Source: a bacterium (lineage in GTDB: Bacteria; Bdellovibrionota; Bdellovibrionia; Bdellovibrionales; Bdellovibrionaceae). Taken from it: a DNA stretch of 64,000 bases. The stretch spans positions 124,001 to 188,000 of the forward strand of contig JAIELP010000002.1 of assembly GCA_019752925.1 (NCBI GenBank), given 5' to 3'. Each line of letters opens with the position of its first letter. The stretch's first letter is position 1. The translations under genes and the position numbers were made by a program. Below, piece after piece: positions 20,187 through 28,727 of this stretch. The notes under the pieces were generated by a model, which worked only from the letters and a program-made list of their open reading frames with translations, did no database searches and was not told where the DNA came from.

Positions 20187-20229
20187 GTGAGCATTGTGAA
20201 GACCAAATCGAAAGCAAAGGAAAAAAGAA

Positions 20230-20649
20230 ATGTTTAAACCGACTACAAAATTTTTGATCGTAGATGATTTTGGAACTATGAGAAAAATTGTTAAGAAAGC
20301 TCTGACAGATCTTGGTTATGGCAACTCAGTTGAAGCGGTGGACGGATTAAACGCATACCAACTATTAGTTGAACACGCTAAATCAGGCGAGCCGTTTGAT
20401 TTTGTTATTTCAGACTGGAATATGCCGAATATGTTGGGCATTGAGTTATTAAAAAAATGCCGCTCAGAAGACCCATTTAAAAATTTGCCTTTTATGCTGG
20501 TTACAGCCGAGAGCGAACAATCGCAGATTTTAGAAGCGGCAAAGGCCGGAGTTACAGACTATGTAATTAAACCCTTCAGCCCAGCCATGTTGAAATCTAA
20601 GCTGGAAAACGCTTATAAAAAAGTTAATACATCGGCCAAGGCAGCATAG
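20230..20649 (+). CDS. cheY: CheY-like response regulator
   Basis: A 139-residue stand-alone receiver. It shows FLIVDDFGTMRKIVKKALTD, the phosphoacceptor Asp in VISDWNMPNMLG, the Thr switch in VTAESE and the Lys in YVIKPFSP. The DWNMP signature and length are typical of chemotaxis CheY, which binds the flagellar switch or another motor when phosphorylated by CheA. It follows the fusion gene after a 115-base gap with its own sigma-28-like promoter, and is followed 2 bases later by a CheX-type phosphatase gene. Confidence 0.93.
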   Translation: MFKPTTKFLIVDDFGTMRKIVKKALTDLGYGNSVEAVDGLNAYQLLVEHAKSGEPFDFVISDWNMPNMLGIELLKKCRSEDPFKNLPFMLVTAESEQSQILEAAKAGVTDYVIKPFSPAMLKSKLENAYKKVNTSAKAA

Positions 20650-20651
20650 TT

Positions 20652-21152
20652 ATGAGTAATTCAGCAGTAAAGATACCCCCAGAACATCCATTTCTAAATC
20701 GCGAAGTTATACTCAATCTGTCTAATGGTGTGATCGAAACTCTGCAAACCATGGCTGGTGTAGAAAGCCATTTTGAAAAAGCTTTTGTTGAAAAAAATTG
20801 GAAGCCTACTGGCGAATATTCAGTCTATTTAAATTTGGAATCTGAGCAGTACACTGGACAAATTTCATTTCACTTTTCGAAGCAAGCATTAGCTTCATTA
20901 TATGAAAAAATGCTGGGAACCAAAATAGACCTAGAATCTCCAGAAATCGTAGATTGCATGGGAGAGTTATCGAATATGTGTTACGGTTATGCCAAATCAA
21001 AGTTGAATGAAAAAGGTTTTTCTTTAAAAATGACTTTGCCGCATCCAGGTAAAACAAAAGATTTACCCAATGTTGTATCTCAGCATCCGCACATTGTAAT
21101 ACCTTTTAAAATCTTCACTGAAAATTGTTTTATTCAGGTAGTAATTTTTTAA
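20652..21152 (+). CDS. cheX: CheX-like CheY-P phosphatase
   Basis: A 166-residue protein with the CheC/CheX phosphatase signature: DCMGELSNMCYGYAKSKL holds the E-x2-N catalytic pair, followed by the FSLKMTLPHPGK strand. In other bacteria CheX removes phosphate from CheY-P and acts as a dimer. It starts 2 bases after the cheY stop, which fits a CheY partner. The operon has no CheZ, CheC or CheD gene, so this is the probable signal-termination enzyme. Convergent with the purine phosphorylase gene, whose stop is 4 bases away. Confidence 0.82.
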   Translation: MSNSAVKIPPEHPFLNREVILNLSNGVIETLQTMAGVESHFEKAFVEKNWKPTGEYSVYLNLESEQYTGQISFHFSKQALASLYEKMLGTKIDLESPEIVDCMGELSNMCYGYAKSKLNEKGFSLKMTLPHPGKTKDLPNVVSQHPHIVIPFKIFTENCFIQVVIF

Positions 21153-21155
21153 GTG

Positions 21156-21971
21156 TTAAATTTTTGTAACGAATTCTTTTAAGAAAGAGCAGAATTTCTG
21201 CTCTACTTTTTTCGCTGTCTCGGTAACTTCAGCATGAGTTAGTTTATTTTGTGAAACGCCCGCTGCTAAATTTGTAATACAAGAAATAGCCGCTACACGT
21301 ATACCTAGGTGGTTAGCCGCAATCACTTCAGGAACTGTCGACATACCAACAGCCTTGCCGCCGATAGATTTAAACATTTTAATTTCAGATGGAGTTTCAT
21401 AAGTAGGGCCGGTGACGCCTACATAAATACCTTTATGAAAAAAAGTTTTTTGTGAACGGAAAATTCTTTCCGCAACAGAAATCAATTCGCGGTCATAGGC
21501 TTCGGTCATATCCGGAAAGCGCGGGCCAAGCTCTTTAATATTTGGACCCATTAATGGATTGGTTCCCATTAAATTAATGTGATCTTCAATAACCATGAAA
21601 TCACCGGCGTTCATGCCATCACCATATCCACCAGCTGAGTTTGTTACGATTAAAATCTCTATACCTAATAAGGCCATCACCCGCGCAGGAAACACAACTG
21701 TGGCCATTGAGTGACCTTCATAGTAGTGCAAGCGTCCCTGCAATACCACCAAATCAACACCGTCAACTGCGCCAAAAATTAAATTGCCGGAGTGGCCTTC
21801 AACAGTTGGAGGAATAAAATTAGGAATATCCCCGAATGGCATGGCAGCTTCAATTTGCATATGTTGCACAAAGTGGCCTAGCCCTGAGCCCAAGATAACA
21901 CCGATACGCGGCTTTTTTTTAATTTTAGATTTTAGAAAATTAACGGTTTCTGTCAGTTTTTCTATCATCAT
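21156..21971 (-). CDS. punA: Purine nucleoside phosphorylase (trimeric type)
   Basis: A 271-residue enzyme that splits purine (deoxy)nucleosides with phosphate to free base and (deoxy)ribose-1-phosphate. Family motifs are GVILGSGLGHFV (phosphate site), PTVEGHSGNLIFG, LQGRLHYYEGHS, VTNSAGGYGDGMNAGDFM and ITNLAAGVSQNKLTHAEV. The length and motifs fit the trimeric PunA/PNP-I family, not hexameric DeoD. AGGAG stands 8 bases ahead of the ATG. Last gene of a deoC-pdp-punA salvage operon. Confidence 0.95.
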   Translation of the reverse strand: MMIEKLTETVNFLKSKIKKKPRIGVILGSGLGHFVQHMQIEAAMPFGDIPNFIPPTVEGHSGNLIFGAVDGVDLVVLQGRLHYYEGHSMATVVFPARVMALLGIEILIVTNSAGGYGDGMNAGDFMVIEDHINLMGTNPLMGPNIKELGPRFPDMTEAYDRELISVAERIFRSQKTFFHKGIYVGVTGPTYETPSEIKMFKSIGGKAVGMSTVPEVIAANHLGIRVAAISCITNLAAGVSQNKLTHAEVTETAKKVEQKFCSFLKEFVTKI

Positions 21972-21985
21972 ACGAAATCTCCTAA

Positions 21986-23302
21986 TTACGACAATACTTC
22001 TTTAATCAAAACGTGCGCCGGAGGCTTTTGCAAGGAAATTTGGTATGAGTGCGCCAGAGTTTCTTGAGCTTTCGGGAATAATTCGGCCTCGTCACCATGA
22101 ATTGTATAAATTAGATCATCTTTTTTTACATAATCACCTAATTTTACATGAAACTCGATGCCTGAAGTTGGATTAACATAATCTTCGGCCTTTAAGCGGC
22201 CGGCTTTAAGCATAATTCCTGCTATTCCGATTTTTTCTACATGGAATTTAGAAATGTAACCTTCTTGTTCGGAGCGCATTTCAAGCTTTTGTTTTCCTAA
22301 AGTGAGTTTACTGAGATCGCCGCTCTGCTCGATACACATTTGTTCAAAAACCTTTAAAGCTTTGCCACTAACTAAAACCTCAGTGGCCAGATTATAGGCT
22401 TCGTTGAAGTTTTTTGTTTTGCCTGATAAGTGAATCATGTGAGCAGAGAGTTGCAGCGACAGCTCTCGCGTTTCTTCATACAGATCATTTCCAGATGGCC
22501 CAATGAAAGTTTTATTTTTCATAATTTCAATACACTCTAAAACTTCGTGTGCGTTTCCAGCAAAACGTCCGAGCGGCTGTTCCATTGAAGAAATAATCGA
22601 AACAATTTTTTTATCGTAGCTCTGAGCAATTTTCATGAGAGCTCGTGCGAGATTAATAGCCTCATCTTCGGTTTTCATGAAGGCGCCAGAGCCGAACTTT
22701 ACATCAAGTACTAAACCATCAATACCTTCAGCGATTTTTTTAGACATAATGCTGGCGCAGATTAAAGGAAGGCTTTCAATAGTTGCTGTTACATCGCGCA
22801 AGGCATAGATTTTTTTATCAGCCGGACAAATTTCTTTAGTCTGTCCGATAAAACAAGTTCCTATTTTTTTTGTGATTTCTACAAACTTTTCCAGAGTCTG
22901 CTGAGTATTAAAACCTGGAATGCTTTCTAGTTTATCAAGAGTGCCACCGGTGTGACCAAGTCCACGGCCCGAAATCATCGGTACATACACCCCAGCCGCA
23001 GCAACAACAGGTCCAAGAATTAAGCTGGTTTTGTCGCCCACCCCGCCGGTAGAATGTTTATCAACTTTAAAACCTTTAATTAGACTCGTGTCGACCACAA
23101 TACCTGAATGCAGCATTGTTCGGGTAAGCGCCACGGTTTCAGCATTAGTCATACCATTAAAATATGTGGCCATTAAAAATGCCGACATCTGATAATCGGG
23201 AATTTTTCCATCGGTGTAGGACAAAATAAAAAATTCAATTTCTTCTGTAGTTAACTCAAGATTATTTCTTTTTTTCTTAATAATTTCTGCTGGAAGTAGC
23301 AT
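21986..23302 (-). CDS. Pyrimidine-nucleoside / thymidine phosphorylase
   Basis: A 438-residue enzyme that splits thymidine or uridine with phosphate. The helical N-terminal domain starts EIIKKKRNNLELTTEEIEFFI. The phosphate/ribose loop is KHSTGGVGDKTSL, followed by GRGLGHTGGTLDKLE and the C-terminal lipoyl-like domain (HVKLGDYVKKDDLIYTIHG). Sequence alone does not settle between DeoA and Pdp specificity. The start overlaps the deoC stop region by 26 bases, so the two are coupled. It feeds deoxyribose-1-phosphate to the salvage route that ends in DeoC. Confidence 0.94.
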   Translation of the reverse strand: MLLPAEIIKKKRNNLELTTEEIEFFILSYTDGKIPDYQMSAFLMATYFNGMTNAETVALTRTMLHSGIVVDTSLIKGFKVDKHSTGGVGDKTSLILGPVVAAAGVYVPMISGRGLGHTGGTLDKLESIPGFNTQQTLEKFVEITKKIGTCFIGQTKEICPADKKIYALRDVTATIESLPLICASIMSKKIAEGIDGLVLDVKFGSGAFMKTEDEAINLARALMKIAQSYDKKIVSIISSMEQPLGRFAGNAHEVLECIEIMKNKTFIGPSGNDLYEETRELSLQLSAHMIHLSGKTKNFNEAYNLATEVLVSGKALKVFEQMCIEQSGDLSKLTLGKQKLEMRSEQEGYISKFHVEKIGIAGIMLKAGRLKAEDYVNPTSGIEFHVKLGDYVKKDDLIYTIHGDEAELFPKAQETLAHSYQISLQKPPAHVLIKEVLS

Positions 23303-23993
23303 CTTGCCCTTTCACTAGCAGTACGCCAGAACTTGTACCTAAGCGGGTAGCGCCAGCCTCTATCATTTGAGCCGCAGTTTTTAAATCACGGATGCCGCCG
23401 CTGGCCTTAACTTGCGCGCGACTTTGAACTGCGGCTTTCATTAAAGTCACATCAGCAACAGTAGCGCCACCTGTGCTAAAACCTGTAGAGGTCTTAACAA
23501 AATGGGCGCCAGCATTTACAGAAAGCTCGCAGGCTTTCTTTTTTTCTTCATCTGTCAACAAACAGGTTTCAAAAATAACTTTTACTAAACGACCTTCAGC
23601 TGCGCGCACAACGGATTGAATTTCTTTTTCTACGTAAGAATATTCCTTTGCCTTTAAAGCGCCGATATTTAAAACCATATCAACTTCATGCGCACCTAGG
23701 TTTAGTGCTCGCCCTGTTTCAAAAGACTTAACAGAGGCCTCTGTGGCGCCCAATGGGAACCCCACCACAGTGCAGATATTAACTTTAGTTGTTCGCAAAA
23801 CTTCTCGTGCAGTTGTAATCATCCACGGATTAATACAAACAGAAAAAAAATGATATTCAAGAGCTTCGTCGCAAAGCATACGCACTTGATGTTTCGATGC
23901 TTCCGCTTTTAAAAGAGTGTGATCAATGTAGGGAGCCAGAGATTGAGGTTTATTGATATCAAAATTTAATGCCATAGCGTTAAAAACTAACAC
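23277..23993 (-). CDS. deoC: Deoxyribose-phosphate aldolase
   Basis: A class I aldolase of about 232-238 residues that cleaves deoxyribose-5-phosphate to acetaldehyde and glyceraldehyde-3-phosphate. The fold starts IDHTLLKAEA, with VGFPLG, EVDMVLNIGALK, the Schiff-base Lys region VKTSTGF and KASGGIRD. Two starts are possible: GTG at 23993, with AGGTG 5 bases upstream, or ATG at 23975, which starts at a more usual distance from the fold but has no ribosome site. Both lie inside a 12-bp hairpin (23971-23999), so initiation may be regulated. First gene of the salvage operon. Confidence 0.93.
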   Translation of the reverse strand: MLVFNAMALNFDINKPQSLAPYIDHTLLKAEASKHQVRMLCDEALEYHFFSVCINPWMITTAREVLRTTKVNICTVVGFPLGATEASVKSFETGRALNLGAHEVDMVLNIGALKAKEYSYVEKEIQSVVRAAEGRLVKVIFETCLLTDEEKKKACELSVNAGAHFVKTSTGFSTGGATVADVTLMKAAVQSRAQVKASGGIRDLKTAAQMIEAGATRLGTSSGVLLVKGQDATSSRNY

Positions 23994-23999
23994 TATGGC
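23971..23999 (-). promoter_or_regulatory. 12-bp inverted repeat covering both candidate deoC start codons
   Basis: GCCATAGCGTTA (23971-23982) and TAACACTATGGC (23988-23999) are inverse complements except one position that becomes a G-U pair in the minus-strand transcript; the loop is 5 bases. In RNA the stem would bury the GTG at 23993 and the ATG at 23975. It also lies 26 bases after the pilT stop, so it could instead end pilT transcription, though only a weak T-rich run follows. Confidence 0.5.
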
Positions 24000-24024
24000 A
24001 CCTAAAACTCAATTGAGAATGGGA

Positions 24025-25062
24025 TTAAGCGGCGTCTTTTCCTAAGAAAGTTTTCGCATCGGCCATAGTGATAAGACCTTTTTTAACCAGATCATCCACA
24101 TATTTTTCATAAAGCACCATACCTTGAGCAGCGCTGGTTTGAATAATAGACGGAATCTGATGGATTTTACCTTCACGAATCAGATTACTGATGGCTTTTG
24201 TGCCCTTCATAATCTCAAATGCTGCAACACGGCCTTGACCATCTGCACGAGTGAAAAGTGACTGCGCCACAACACCACGGATAGATTCCGCTAACATTGT
24301 ACGGATCTGACCTTGTTGGCCCTGAGGGAAAACGTCGATAATACGGTCAACAGTTTTAGCTGCTGAACTCGTATGTAATGTGCCGAAAACTAAATGGCCT
24401 GTTTCAGCTGCAGTTAACGCAAGTGAAATAGTCTCTAAGTCACGCAACTCACCCACTAGAATGATATCTGGGTCTTCACGTAGTGCGGCTTTAAGTGCAT
24501 TCGAGAATGTTTTTGTATGTGCACCAACTTCACGTTGATTCACTAAAGATTTTAAATTTGGATGTACGAACTCGATAGGGTCTTCCACCGTTAAAATATG
24601 TGCTTCACGGGTAGCATTAATGTGTTGGATCATCGCTGCCAAGGTAGTTGATTTACCTGAACCGGTTGGACCGGTAACTAAAATTAATCCGCGATCACAA
24701 TCAACTAAATCAATAATGGCTTGAGGTAAATTTAACTCTTGTGCTGTTTTAATTTTTTCAGGAATCGTTCTGAATACGGCTCCCAAGCCTTTACGCTGCA
24801 TAAACACATTGCAACGGAAACGGCCCAAACCTTCTACAACATAAGCAAAATCAAGCTCCCACTTTTCAACGAAAGCTTTTTTCTGTTTTTCAGAGAGAAT
24901 TTCAAAGATAAGTCCCTGCACATCTTGATTGCTCAGTTGGCGATAATTCAAAGGTGACATGTTACCGTGAAGTCGCAAAAATGGTGGTGCACCGCTTGTA
25001 AGGTGCAAATCTGAGGCTTTTTGTTCAACCATTAATCTAAAAAGATCGTCTATAGTAGCCAT
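24025..25062 (-). CDS. pilT: Type IV pilus retraction ATPase PilT
   Basis: A 345-residue hexameric ATPase that depolymerises type IV pili. The N-terminus KASDLHLTSGAPPFLRLHG is typical PilT. Walker A is GPTGSGKSTTLAAM, the Asp box is LTVEDPIEFVH, Walker B is DPDIILVGELRD, and the His box is TAAETGHLVFGTLHTSSAAKT. The AIRNLIRE-like motif of PilT appears as AISNLIREGK. Type IV pili are needed for prey entry in Bdellovibrio, but that role is only inferred here. It is alone on the strand, with a hairpin after its stop. Confidence 0.95.
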   Translation of the reverse strand: MATIDDLFRLMVEQKASDLHLTSGAPPFLRLHGNMSPLNYRQLSNQDVQGLIFEILSEKQKKAFVEKWELDFAYVVEGLGRFRCNVFMQRKGLGAVFRTIPEKIKTAQELNLPQAIIDLVDCDRGLILVTGPTGSGKSTTLAAMIQHINATREAHILTVEDPIEFVHPNLKSLVNQREVGAHTKTFSNALKAALREDPDIILVGELRDLETISLALTAAETGHLVFGTLHTSSAAKTVDRIIDVFPQGQQGQIRTMLAESIRGVVAQSLFTRADGQGRVAAFEIMKGTKAISNLIREGKIHQIPSIIQTSAAQGMVLYEKYVDDLVKKGLITMADAKTFLGKDAA

Positions 25063-25170
25063 TTATTGATTCTCCAGTTTGCTTATCAATACATTATTCG
25101 GTACAAATGAAGATGTTTTTAACAAGTCGTAGGTCCAAATTAGGCTTATATCGAAACAGATGAGGTCCAG

Positions 25171-26691
25171 ATGTCTGCAGAAATTTTAATTAACGTACGC
25201 CCCCTTGAAACCCGCGTGGCTTATGTAGAAGCGGGCACACTAATGGACCTGAAGATTGAGCGCAAAACCTCGCCGACTTTGGTCGGAACCATTCACCGAG
25301 GTATTGTAACCCGCGTGCTTCCTGGCATGCAGGCGGCTTTCGTGGATATAGGCATGGATAAAGCGGCTTTCTTGTACGTGGGCGACATTATTACTGAAGA
25401 CGGCAAAGATTTTTTTGATGATGAAGAACACGAACAACCACAGCCTGAAGAAAACTCAAGACCTTCGCGCGAAATTAAAACTCCAATTCAAGATTTAATT
25501 AAAGAAGGCCAACACTTAATGGTTCAGGTGGCAAAGGATCCGCTCGGTACAAAGGGTGCGCGTATTACAACACACATTTCGTTACCTGGCCGGGGTGTTG
25601 TGTATATGCCTTATGTAAAACACACAGGTATATCACGTAAAATTGAAGATGAGACGGAAAAAGAAAGACTCAAAAAAATTATTCAAACAATTAATCCTTC
25701 AGGTGGGGTTATTGTAAGAACAGCAGCCGAAGGCGCCAGTGAAGAAACCCTGCGTGCTGATATTGAGTACTTAGATCGCTTAGGAAAAGAAATTCAGAAA
25801 AATTACGAAAAGAAAAAAACATCAGGAATCATTCATTCTGAGTTAGATGTAGAGCTTCGTGCTTTACGTGATTTAATGAGCGAAAACGTTACGACTGTTT
25901 GGGTAGATGACGAAGAAGTTTATAAAAAAGTTTCTAAATTTGTTACTCAGTTAATGCCGAAGTACCGTCAAAATATTATTTTATACGAAGAAAAAAAACC
26001 TCTTTTTGATTTATACGATATTGATCTTGAAATTTCTCGCGCTATGGAAAGAAAAGTTTGGCTTAAATCCGGCGGTTATATAGTTATCGATGAAGCCGAA
26101 GCCCTTGTGGTGATCGATGTTAATACCGGCCGCTTTGTGGGTAAAAAAGATTTAGAAGACACTATTTTAAAAACCAATCTCGAAGCGGTAAAAGAAACGG
26201 CCCATCAGCTGCGCGTGCGTAATGTTGGTGGAATTATCATCATTGACTTTATCGATATGGAAAAGCTCACTCATCGTGAGCAGGTGATGCAGGCTTTGGA
26301 AGATGAGCTTAAAAAAGATCGCAGCCGCACTAATATTATGTCGATGTCAGAGCTCGGCCTTGTTGAGATGACTCGTAAACGCATCCGACCAAGCTTAGTT
26401 AAAACTCTTTGCCAGCCTTGTTCTTACTGTGATGGTAAAGGTTATATAAAACGTAAAAATACAATTGCGAATGAAATTTTCCGTGAGTTAGAGCGTGAAA
26501 TTAGTTTAGTTGAATACTCTAAAAAGCCAGGCGTAATCGTTCACTGTCATTCAGAAATTGTTGACTGGGTTTACGAAAGTGAAGCTGAGGCTTTAGAGGC
26601 ACTTGAAAAGCGTTTAGGTCGCTCAATCGCATTTAAAATTGAACCTAGTTACCATACTGAACAATACGAAATTTTCAGCGACGACAACTAA
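25171..26691 (+). CDS. rng: Ribonuclease G/E family endoribonuclease
   Basis: A 506-residue RNase G-type enzyme. It starts ILINVRPLETRVAYVEAGTL, followed by an S1 RNA-binding domain (about 38-125) that holds an acidic insert (EDGKDFFDDEEHEQPQPE). The DNase I-like catalytic region shows ALVVIDVNTGRFVGKK and GGIIIIDFIDM, which carry the two metal-binding Asp residues. The zinc-link CQPCSYCDGKG follows. It has no long C-terminal degradosome scaffold, so RNase G length applies. GAGG lies ahead of the ATG. It is the first gene after the pilT divergence and probably single. Confidence 0.93.
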   Translation: MSAEILINVRPLETRVAYVEAGTLMDLKIERKTSPTLVGTIHRGIVTRVLPGMQAAFVDIGMDKAAFLYVGDIITEDGKDFFDDEEHEQPQPEENSRPSREIKTPIQDLIKEGQHLMVQVAKDPLGTKGARITTHISLPGRGVVYMPYVKHTGISRKIEDETEKERLKKIIQTINPSGGVIVRTAAEGASEETLRADIEYLDRLGKEIQKNYEKKKTSGIIHSELDVELRALRDLMSENVTTVWVDDEEVYKKVSKFVTQLMPKYRQNIILYEEKKPLFDLYDIDLEISRAMERKVWLKSGGYIVIDEAEALVVIDVNTGRFVGKKDLEDTILKTNLEAVKETAHQLRVRNVGGIIIIDFIDMEKLTHREQVMQALEDELKKDRSRTNIMSMSELGLVEMTRKRIRPSLVKTLCQPCSYCDGKGYIKRKNTIANEIFRELEREISLVEYSKKPGVIVHCHSEIVDWVYESEAEALEALEKRLGRSIAFKIEPSYHTEQYEIFSDDN

Positions 26692-26745
26692 TAGCTCTTC
26701 ATTATGTTGCCATGTTGAAAATCCAATCAGCAAATTGGGGATAAA

Positions 26746-28572
26746 ATGTCGGATTATAGCCAGTACATAATTTCAAAAGATGATATATTTAAAAATAATG
26801 ATGGTATTTTGGATGCCGACTTCAGCCGTTATCTTAAAACAGAACGTGTAGCGGCGCACTGGGTGGTTATTCCGGCCGGAGATTTAACTTCTTATCCTCA
26901 TGCCGAAAGTCATGAAGAAGAATTTATTTATGTGTTTTCAGGAAGACCTCACATTTGGATTAATGGATATATTTACCAACTAGAACCGGGAATGTATGTA
27001 GGCTTCAAAGCTGGCACAGGCATAGCTCATAATGTGATTAACAATACAGATCAGAGTGTTGAACTGATTGTAATGGGTGAGCGCACTAAAGATCACAACA
27101 AATGCGCTTTTCCGGTTAACCCAGAATTTAAAAAAAGCCGTGCCGGTATTTGGTGGGATGAGTGCCCGCCTCAAGAGCTTGGTCCTCATGATGGTAAGCC
27201 CGGAAATTTAAATCACCAAAAAAATATTTCAGAATGTCCGTTTATTCAAAATGTATACGGGCTTGAGCGCCAGGGTTCATTTTCTTATCGTGGCGATAAA
27301 GAAACTTTTACAGAAGGAATTCGGTTAACCAACAAAGTCGATCTTGTTAAATTGGGCATTTGGCATGAGCTGGCTCAGCCTGGCAAAAGAACTTCTTTTC
27401 CGCATGCGCATAAAGTAGAAGAAGAATTTGCAGTTGTTCTTAAAGGGCAGCTGCAAGTTTGGATGAACGGTGAGCTTCACAATCTAAAATCAGGTGACGC
27501 TGTTTTTTTTAAACCCAACACCAACATTGCCCACGTTATTATTAATAACAGTGACGAACCTGCTGAGTATTTAATGTTAGGCGAGTCTACATTAGGTGAC
27601 CCAAAATCGGATCGAATTAATTATCCATTAAACCAAGCTCGTAATGAACAATGTGTAGAGACAGATTATTTTTGGACTGACATGCCGATTGAGTCACTTA
27701 AAAAAAATGACTTATCTGTGCCACTCCTTAAAGACGTTAAAGTTGTAATTGAAAAAGATGTAAATTCTTTTTTAAATACAGCTCAGAAGCTTTTATATAA
27801 AGATGAAGCTGAATACAACTTATTACTTGGGTTAAGCCTTGCTCAACAGCGCTTAGGCAAAAATGATTATCAGTATTTTGGTATTTATCAAAATGAGCAG
27901 TTAATGGGTTGTGCAATCATAACTGAGATCAATTTAGTTATAACTAATATTCCAGAGCCTATTTTGCAGAAGTTTGCAGAATTTTTGGTTGAAAAAAACA
28001 TCACATTTCCTGGAATAGTAGGACCATCTATGACGTCTACTTTACTTTCACGTATTTATTCGGAATTAACCGGCAAACCTTACAAGCTGGGGTTTGGACA
28101 AAAAATTTATAGTAATTCGGAAGTGATTCCAGCTCGCGCAACTGAAGGCAAAGTCGAAATGGCCACTATTCAAGACGTAGAAACAATTGCGAAATGGTTA
28201 GTAGAGTTTACGAGTGAAGCTTTACCAAACGAATTAACTACTATTGAAAAGGCCCGAAAATCCGCCGAAGCTAACATTACAGCTGAGCGAGTTTATGTAT
28301 GGCGTGATCAAAATGGTAACTGTGTAAGTATGAATTTCGTGGGACGACCTACAAACAACGGAATTACTTTAAACGCTGTGTATACTCCGCCTCTCAACCG
28401 CAAACGAGGTTATGCTTCAGCTTTGGTGGCAGCTACAACTCAGAAAATGCTCGAAAGTGGAAAAAAATTCTGCGCACTTTATACCGATTCTGCCAACCCA
28501 ACATCCAACAAAATTTATCAGGATATCGGCTACAAAGAAGTAGCCGGATCTAAACAGTTTATTTTCAGATAG
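26746..28572 (+). CDS. Cupin-cupin-GNAT fusion protein
   Basis: A 608-residue soluble protein. Cupin 1 spans about 35-115 (SYPHAESHEEEFIYVFSGRP, then GIAHNVINNTD) and cupin 2 about 205-285 (SFPHAHKVEEEFAVVLKGQL, NIAHVIINNSD). Both keep the His/Glu metal-ligand pattern H-x-H/E...E...H. The region after about 310 is an acetyltransferase: a weaker N-terminal GNAT-like stretch, then a clear acetyl-CoA site LNRKRGYASALVAATTQ and YQDIGYKEV at the end. The substrate is unknown. GGGG stands 6 bases before the ATG. The two cupins are similar to each other, suggesting duplication. A separate gene between RNase G and the secreted pair. Confidence 0.85.
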   Translation: MSDYSQYIISKDDIFKNNDGILDADFSRYLKTERVAAHWVVIPAGDLTSYPHAESHEEEFIYVFSGRPHIWINGYIYQLEPGMYVGFKAGTGIAHNVINNTDQSVELIVMGERTKDHNKCAFPVNPEFKKSRAGIWWDECPPQELGPHDGKPGNLNHQKNISECPFIQNVYGLERQGSFSYRGDKETFTEGIRLTNKVDLVKLGIWHELAQPGKRTSFPHAHKVEEEFAVVLKGQLQVWMNGELHNLKSGDAVFFKPNTNIAHVIINNSDEPAEYLMLGESTLGDPKSDRINYPLNQARNEQCVETDYFWTDMPIESLKKNDLSVPLLKDVKVVIEKDVNSFLNTAQKLLYKDEAEYNLLLGLSLAQQRLGKNDYQYFGIYQNEQLMGCAIITEINLVITNIPEPILQKFAEFLVEKNITFPGIVGPSMTSTLLSRIYSELTGKPYKLGFGQKIYSNSEVIPARATEGKVEMATIQDVETIAKWLVEFTSEALPNELTTIEKARKSAEANITAERVYVWRDQNGNCVSMNFVGRPTNNGITLNAVYTPPLNRKRGYASALVAATTQKMLESGKKFCALYTDSANPTSNKIYQDIGYKEVAGSKQFIFR

Positions 28573-28678
28573 ACGACTCTTTTTAAGCCAAATCCACAGA
28601 GTTGTATTTATAAAATAGATTTAAATAGAGACACTATTTCGGAATGAAATTTGAGGTTCGCTAAATAGGGCTTTTCCC

Positions 28679-28705
28679 TTAAGTTATCCACAGGATTCCC
28701 GATAG
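28679..28705 (+). promoter_or_regulatory. Possible sigma-28-like promoter with an embedded DnaA box
   Basis: TTAAGTTA (28679-28686, 6 of 8 of the sigma-28 -35) is followed after 11 bases by CCCGATAG (28698-28705, 6 of 8 of the -10). Transcription would begin about 15 bases ahead of the ATG at 28728. A perfect DnaA box, TTATCCACA, lies at 28684-28692 inside the promoter. Both matches are short, so this is tentative. Confidence 0.35.
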
Positions 28706-28727
28706 GTTAATATCAGGGGGAAGTTTT

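Noticed and set aside
28684..28692. Perfect DnaA box, considered as a replication origin
   Set aside because: Only one exact box, with one poor neighbour (AAATCCACA at 28590), no AT-rich unwinding stretch and no dnaA or dnaN nearby.
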